This document shows, one piece after another, positions 57,557 to 64,000 of a stretch of DNA of 64,000 nt (its first letter is position 1; every line of letters begins with the position of its first letter). Location of the stretch: positions 27,097,857 through 27,161,856 of the forward strand of contig CAMTDV010000013.1 in the NCBI GenBank assembly GCA_947069175.1. Reading direction: 5' to 3'. The stretch comes from Scalesia atractyloides (taxonomy: Eukaryota; Streptophyta; Magnoliopsida; Asterales; Asteraceae). Made by a program: the position numbers and the translations under genes. The notes beneath the pieces are model-generated. The model was not told where the DNA came from, did not search any database, and saw only the letters and a program-made list of their open reading frames with translations.

Positions 57557-58110
57557 AAAAATAACCACTGACCGAACCGGTCAACGGTCAACAGTAAAAA
57601 AAATAATATTTTTTATATATTTATTTATTTAATTTAATTTAAAAATCAATTAAAAATACTTAAAAATAACATTTTTAAAGATAGAAAATAGCCATAAACT
57701 CATAAAAATATATCTAAAAATTTCATTAAAATCCTTAATAACATCCATCCACTTAATATATTTTTCCATTATTATTTAGGTTAGTATTCCTCGTCGACTC
57801 GCTCATCTAAATCGTGCGCATCTCACCATCTCCAATTCAACGCACCCAATGTGAGTGAACCTTTCAAATTCCCCGTTTTAATCACGTTTTTGGGGTGTAT
57901 CATGTGTCTTTGTTTATTTACATATTATAACGAAACTATTGTGCATACATCATATCATGACATGTGTATTAGTTTGTTGCTGTTAAGTAGTTATTATTGG
58001 ATGCAAATTATTATTACAGTACATGCATTTGCCGAGGCCGCAGCTCCCCATCCATGAGGTTGAGCTTGTTCCCCATTTTATTATGCGGTTGAACTGTGGC
58101 GTGCCCGCAC

Positions 58111-58346
58111 GATCGGCTCCGTTTGATTGAGCCTTGATCGGTCATTTCATTTTACATTTCAATACATGCAATACGATCGGCTCCGTTTGATTGAGCCTTG
58201 ATCGCACAGTTCAATTTACATTTCCAGTTCATGCAATACGATCGGCTCCGTTTGATTGAGCCTTGATCGCACAGTTCAGTTTACATTTCCAGTTCATGCA
58301 ATACGATCGGCTCCGTTTGATTGAGCCTTGATCGCACAGTTCATTT
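58111..58346 (+). repeat. 64/65-bp minisatellite, four copies, in the LTR
   Basis: Copies start at 58111, 58175, 58240 and 58305 with gatcggctccgtttgattga. Copies 2-4 are nearly identical to each other. Each has an inverted ggctc...gagcc core. The sister LTRs have a single copy, so the array is recent in this element. Confidence 0.95.
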
Positions 58347-58815
58347 ATGTTAGTTATCGTATGTTATTGGTATATTCATGTATGCTATCAAGTGTTATTG
58401 TATGTTATAATTGTAACTGCTATTTACCAATGCTTGATTACTTACATTTGCTCTTTTATGATTATGCACAATATTTTATTGATAAACTAACCATAAAATC
58501 ATTATCAAATGTTTATCTAATGAGGTTCACTCGCCAACTTATGTTGACCCAAAAACTACCATTTTACACATGATACAGGTGAACCAGCCGCAGCTAGGAA
58601 CACATAGGACCTGGACTAGAAGAATAAATCGATTTAGTTCTTGGATTGTTACCTTTTGATTATTTTCCTTTGTATTGAATGAACATGTTTGGATGTTTGA
58701 AAATGTAACTTTGACTTCATTAATTATGAAACATAATAGTAAATGTCATGTGCTTTGGTGATAACCCAATTATGCCCCGACTCTTATTTCCGCTGCGGGT
58801 CGGGGTGTGACAGAT

Positions 58816-58827
58816 TGGTATCAGAGC
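58816..58827 (+). other. Primer binding site, initiator-Met tRNA type
   Basis: TGGTATCAGAGC three bases after the LTR end. Confidence 0.93.
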
Positions 58828-59621
58828 CATGACTATAGGGATATAGGATAGGTTATTAGACCCTTAGAGCCTATACTATAGTCGATTAGAAACTTATAAG
58901 AATTTTGTGTGTTATATGCCAAATTTCATGATGTTTATATGTTTTATGTTAAATGTTACATTTTATATTGTGCAAGCATGTTCATAAGTATGTGTTATCA
59001 AATAATGCCTATCATGAAATCATATGCTCATAACATATCACATCCATGAAAGTACACACCACATCGTGATTGATTTTACAATGATTTACGTGTTTTCAAA
59101 TCTCATCAAAGTAAGTTCTCATGACGGGCATGTAGTAACTGGAAGGGTACTAGTACCGGTAGTCGGAACGTCCTGTCTAGGCTGGCATTCGTATAAATCC
59201 AAAATAAAGGACCAGTTTGCCTACTTGGGGACTAACGATGAGAGTACGAAGTACCTATTAGGCGAAAGCATGCTATACCAAACGTCGTGTGAACTAATCC
59301 CACTTTGAGTTGTCATTGTGTCTACACCTTGACACGTTCCGACCAAACATCTCATGAACATATTTTGTGGTTTGCATTCGGGGGATGCGAGTGTTAAATC
59401 GCCAATACTAATGTGAATCCTACCAAGCCGATAGCCATGGGGGCCCACATGACTATGTAGGTGAAGGTATGGGGGACATTTGAGGCCCAACATAAGCGAA
59501 CCCAAGACATCCTATGGATGTAGTTGCATTATTGATATTTATGTTATTTTCATTTTATTAAAGACACATGACACCTAAAAAGACACCATAAACTCACAAT
59601 CTTCTCATTTTATGATCCTGT

Positions 59622-62600
59622 GATGTCGTCTAGACAGCATCAGAGGGTAAGAAATCAGGAAAGTCTCGGGAACGTTTGGCCACTCATATCGCGAATCAAA
59701 TGGCCACGATATTGCCTGACATCGTGGTACAAGTACAACAAGCCCTTGCTGCAAATCCTACTAACCCTTCTCAACAACAGGACCAGAACATCGACAACCC
59801 TCCTGCCATCAAATGCTCTTACAAAAATTTTAAGTCCTGTGATCCTCCAAAATTCGAAGGGACTGAGGGAGTCACTGCTCTCTTACATTGGTTTGAGGAG
59901 ATGGAAAACGTTTTCTTAAACTACGATTGTCCTGAGGATCGCAAAGTTCGTTACGCCACCGGGAGACTACTTGGTGTAGCTCTCACTTGGTGGAATACTG
60001 AGAAAGGAAAGAGGGGAACTGAAGATGCGATGGCCTTAACTTGGGAGGAGTTAAGGGAAATCATGACTAGGCGTTTCTGTCCTAGAAGTGAAATTAAGAA
60101 ATTGGAGGATGAATTTCATGCCTTAAAGCAAAAAGAGGGTGATCACTCTACTTACAACAAGAGGTTCTTGGAGTTGAACCAAATGGTTCCAAACTTATTC
60201 ACTCCAACCTATCGTCTGATCGAACATTACATTCGAGGACTTCCCTCGAAAATCCAAGATTCGGTTCTCAGCGTTTCACCGGTAACACTCGAAGCTGCCA
60301 TGGAGTTGGCAACGGAACTGACCGAAAACCGAATTCGTAATGGGAAGTTCAAAGAAGAAAAGAAGAAAGCCCCTGTTGAGGGACAAACCTCAAACCACCC
60401 CAATCCTTCCTCTAAGTTTGCTAACAAGAGGAAGCGTAACACCAGGAACTTTGCAGTCACCCAAACCAACACCCCTATTCCTGCTGCACCCATCACTCAA
60501 GTCACTCCTCCACCCGCGCCATACAAAAGACCCTACACAGGCCCATTACCAAAATGTAACCGTTGTCAGTATCACCACTCCCCTGATTATCCTTGCCAAT
60601 ACTGCACCGGCTGCGGTCGCGCAGGACATACTGTTCAAAACTGCCGCACGCTTCAACGAACAAACCGCCACCAACCTATAACCCAAACCCATCAACAGTT
60701 AATGGGTCAAGCACAACAGCAACTACCATTTCCACCCACCCAACATTTAGCCCAAACCTACTATCAACCCAATTACCCTATGGGCCAAACTATGCGGGCT
60801 TGCTTCAATTGCGGCGACCCAAGTCATTTCAGAAACACATGTCCAAGGCTGGTCAATATTATTCATGCTCAGGCCCAAGCCAACCCTGTGAATCAAGCGA
60901 ACCAAGCTCCTCCACCTGCTAGAGGAAGAGCTTTCAATATTAACGCGAACCAGGCCAGAGCTGACGGCAATGTGGTCAACGGTACGTTTCTTATAAATGG
61001 TAGATATGCCTCTATGTTATTTGATACTGGTGCGGATAGAAGTTTCGTGTCATTAGAATTTGAACCTATCTTAAGCAAAAATCGGGATAAGCTCGCGGAA
61101 TCCATAACGGTGGAAGTTGCAGACGGAAAACCAGTTTCATTAGACTCTATTTTACGCAACTGTACACTCACCTTAAACGACCACGATTTCTTAGTCGACC
61201 TTATTCCTATGAAGCTGGGAAGTTTCGACATCATAATCGGTATGGATTGGCTCAGTCAACATCATGCGGAAGTTGTATGTCGTGAAAAATTTATTCGTAT
61301 TCCTCTTTCAAACGGTCAGACGCTTCGAATCATTGGAGAAACCTCGTCGAAAGGGCTCAACTTAATGTCATGTCTTCAAGCTCAAAAATACCTTCGCAAG
61401 AATTATGTCGCGTTTTTAGCCCATATCATCAAGAAGGGGACCACAGAGAAGAAACTTGAAGATATTCCTATAGTAAAAGATTTCCCACAAGTTTTTCCTG
61501 ACGAAATTTCAGGACTTCCTCCAATCAGAGATGTCGAATTCCGTATCGATCTTATACCTGGTGCTACACCAGTGGCAAAATCCCCATATAGGTTAGCCCC
61601 CTCTGAAATGCAAGAGCTAGCCAGTCAATTGCAAGAATTGACTGACAAGGGATTCATACGTCCCAGCTCATCGCCTTGGGGTGCACCTGTCCTTTTCGTA
61701 AAGAAGAAAGATGGATCTTTTCGTATGTGCATCGACTACAGAGAGCTCAACAAGTTAACCATCAAAAATCGCTATCCTTTACCTCGCATAGATGATCTTC
61801 TTGACCAACTACAAGGTGCCAGTTGCTTTTCAAAAATCGATCTACGATCTGGCTATCATCAGCTTAGAGTGCATGAAGAAGACGTCCCTAAGACTGCTTT
61901 TCGAACTCGTTATGGTCACTATGAATTCATGGTTATGCCGTTTGGATTAACCAACGCACCAGCTATCTTCATGGACCTAATGAACAGAGTCTGCAAACCT
62001 TACCTTGATCGATTTGTTATAGTCTTCATCGACGATATTCTTATTTATTCAAAATCTAAAGCTGATCATGAGCGTCATCTTCGACTCGTTCTTGCACTTC
62101 TAGAAAAGGAAAAGCTTTATGCCAAGTTCTCTAAATGTGAATTCTGGTTAAAAGAGGTGCAATTTCTCGGGCATGTAGTCAATGACAAAGGAATACATGT
62201 TTACCCAACAAAGATCAAAGCAGTTCAAGAATGGCAAGCTCCACGTACACCAACCGAAGTAAGGTCTTTTCTTGGACTTGCTGGCTATTATCGTCGGTTC
62301 ATTTCAAATTTCTCTCGCATTGCGGTGCCACTCACGGCTTTAACCCATAAGGGAAAACCATTCGTATGGGGACCCAAGCAAGAAGAAGCTTTTCAAACTC
62401 TTAAACAAAAACTTTGCGATGCACCAATCCTCACTCTTCCTGAAGGTTGTGATGATTTTGTAGTCTATTGCGACGCGTCAGGGCAAGGATTAGGTTGCGT
62501 TCTCATGCAAAGAGGAAAAGTCATAGCTTATGCCTCGAGGCAACTCAAGACACATGAAAAGAACTACACCACTCATGACCTCGAACTTGGAGCCGTTGTA

Positions 62601-64000
62601 TTCGCTCTTAAGATATGGAGACATTATCTCTATGGTACTAAGTGTGAAATATACACTGACCACAAGAGTCTTCAACATATCTTCAATCAAAAAGAGTTAA
62701 ATATGAGGCAACGAAGATGGGTCGAACTCCTAAATGATTACGACTGTGAAATTAGATACCACCCTGGTAAAGCAAATGTGGTGGCTGATGCACTTAGTCG
62801 AAAGGGTTATGCGAACTCCATTCATCTTCTATGTTCGCAAATTATAACCGATATTAATGATCAAATTCGTGAAGCCCAACACGTTTCAATAACAGAGGAA
62901 GATGTACGAAAAGAGATGTCCTGTGGAGCCGAGCTAAAACTTGAAACTAAATCTGATGGTATTTTGTATTACCTAGATCGTATCTAGATTCCTAACCACA
63001 TCAATCTTCGTGAAACACTCATGCATGAAGCTCATAAAATGCGATATTCTATACACCCAGGAGCCGATAAGATGTATCAAGACCTACGGTACACCTATTG
63101 GTGGCCTGGAATGAAGAAAGATATTGCCATTTTTGTTTCCAAGTGTCTCACATGTTCTAAGGTGAAGGCTGAACACCAAAGACCCTCAGGACTTCTAGTC
63201 CAACCGGAAATACCTTTATGGAAGTGGGAAAATATAACCATGGATTTCATTACCGGGTTACCTCGCACTTCTAGTGGGTATGACACTATATGGGTGATTA
63301 TAGACCGACTTACAAAATCAGCTCACTTTATCCCTATTCGAGAAGATTTCAAGAACGAAAAGCTTGCTCGTATTTATATCAACGAAATCGTAAGCCGACA
63401 CGGGGTACCATTAAGTATTATTTCTGATCGTGATGGTCGTTTCACCTCACGAACATGGCAAGCAGTACAATCCGCTATGGGCACTCGATTAGATCTCAGT
63501 ACCGCCTATCATCCTCAAACTGATGGACAGTCAAACTGATGGACAGTCTGAGCGCACCATTCAAACTCTTGAGGATATGCATAGAGCATGTGTCATAGAC
63601 TTCAAGGGAAATTGGGACGCCCACCTACCGTTAGTTGAATTTTCGTACAACAACAGCTATCATTCGAGCATCGGCATGGTACCTTTTGAAGCTTTATATG
63701 GTCGAAAGTGCCGATCTCCTGTTTGTTGGCACGAAATTGGGGAAGCACAAATTACTGGTCCAGAATTGATCCAAGAAACCACAGATAAGATTCATCAAAT
63801 CCGAAACAATCTTCTAGCGGTTACGTTTTAAAAGTATTGGTGATCATGTGCTTTTAAAAGTATCACCGTGGAAGGGAGTAGTTCGTTTTGGTCAAAAGGG
63901 AAAGCTAGCACCACGTTACGTAGGACCTTTCAAGATACTCGAAAGAGTGGGTCCTGTAGCATACAAGCTTGACCTACCGGAAGAACTCGACAGGATTCAT
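59622..64000 (+). pseudogene. Chromovirus Gag-Pol, mostly intact, partial
   Basis: An ATG at 59622 (MSSRQHQRV) is one frame off the main ORF, which runs 59676-62987 (1103 residues). Domains: Gag (residues 50-210, WFEEMENVFLNYDCPEDRKV), Cys motifs (CNRCQYHH...CTGCGRAGHTVQNC and CFNCGDPSHFRNTC, about 288-385), protease (LFDTGADRSFVS, about 450), RT (MCIDYRELNKLTIKNRYPLP, VMPFGLTNAPAIF, FIDDILIYS, about 680-800), RNase H (VYCDASGQGLGCVLMQ, about 925), then TAG at 62986 where a Trp is expected (DRI*IPNH). After it, H2C2 and integrase core 63021-63539 (HEAHKMRYSIHPG, CLTCSKVK, TMDFITGLP, IISDRDGRF). A 16-bp tandem duplication at about 63523-63545 shifts frame, and small deletions near 63810-63835 remove code before VSPWKG. 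Integrase continues past the window. Confidence 0.94.

Larger units (their letters stand above)
56032..58812 (+). repeat. 5' LTR of the second chromovirus (2.8 kb)
   Basis: TG...CA termini. Contents in order: one antisense tRNA-like cassette (56213-56292), three sense cassettes (57141-57556), a T6 run at about 57608, the 64-bp minisatellite (58111-58346), then the R/U5 side up to GGGTGTGACA. Confidence 0.9.
56032..64000 (+). mobile_element. Second Tekay/Del-type chromovirus, cut by the window end
   Basis: 5' LTR 56032-58812 begins TGTAACATTTATAAAA, followed after three bases by the primer site TGGTATCAGAGC at 58816-58827. The LTR start, the tRNA-like cassettes, the ggctccgtttgattgagcc unit and the GGGTGTGACA end match the element at 36271-46294, so the two are one family. 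Gag-pol from 59622 to the end is much better preserved. The 3' part of integrase, chromodomain, PPT and 3' LTR lie outside. Confidence 0.94.

Noticed and set aside
58111..58346. Direct repeats as a CRISPR array
   Set aside because: The whole 64-bp unit repeats, with no unique spacers, in a plant LTR.

Overview
This is repeat-rich, AT-rich plant nuclear DNA. The retroelement mix (Ty1/copia and Ty3/gypsy chromoviruses with initiator-Met tRNA primer sites), the F-box/LRR and ARID-CCHC protein fragments and the spliceosomal introns indicate a dicot, and the style of several families recalls Asteraceae; the family is an inference. I see no intact ordinary host gene. What is here is a stack of nested transposable elements plus host-gene relics.

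Layout. 1-1917: decayed copia 3' end with its 3' LTR. 2104-4265: small non-autonomous elements (MITE family A, a hAT-like MITE, part of MITE family B). 4830-7052: a complete 2.2-kb LTR element (TSD AGTCT, PBS, PPT) whose whole interior is a decayed ARID plus CCHC-knuckle gene. 7402-17630: exon relics of a cytosolic glucose-6-phosphate isomerase gene and of a serine carboxypeptidase gene, split by a 7.9-kb chromovirus (7889-15822) that itself carries nested insertions, including a probable 2.1-kb solo LTR. 18423-22152: a probable 3.7-kb solo LTR with a tandem TGGGCY-rich array. 22690-24402: F-box/LRR pseudogene. 25184-30194: a young, complete copia element (near-identical LTRs, TSD TTTTG) inside a gypsy gag relic. 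31016-32422: MITEs A-B-A.

32838-48825: a probable Mutator-like (MULE) DNA transposon of about 6 kb carrying two minus-strand, intron-containing genes: a FAR1/MULE-type transposase and an Athila-ORF1/'putative plant transposon protein'-like gene. Its ends hold repeated CGTCTAGNNCTAGACG near-palindromes. A 10-kb Tekay/Del-type chromovirus (36271-46294, TSD CAAGC) split the transposase in its SWIM-type Cys motif. 51600-53710: non-LTR-type reverse transcriptase pseudogene. 56032-64000: the 5' LTR and most of gag-pol of a second member of the same Tekay-like family, cut by the window end.

The most unusual signals are (i) the long LTRs of this Tekay-like family, which hold tRNA-like cassettes with matched Pol III A and B boxes, in tandem in sense orientation plus one divergent cassette in antisense; (ii) the LTR element carrying an ARID-CCHC gene exactly between PBS and PPT; and (iii) the two-gene MULE. 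Many ORF breaks in unrelated elements are one-base losses in homopolymers, so part of the apparent decay may be assembly error.
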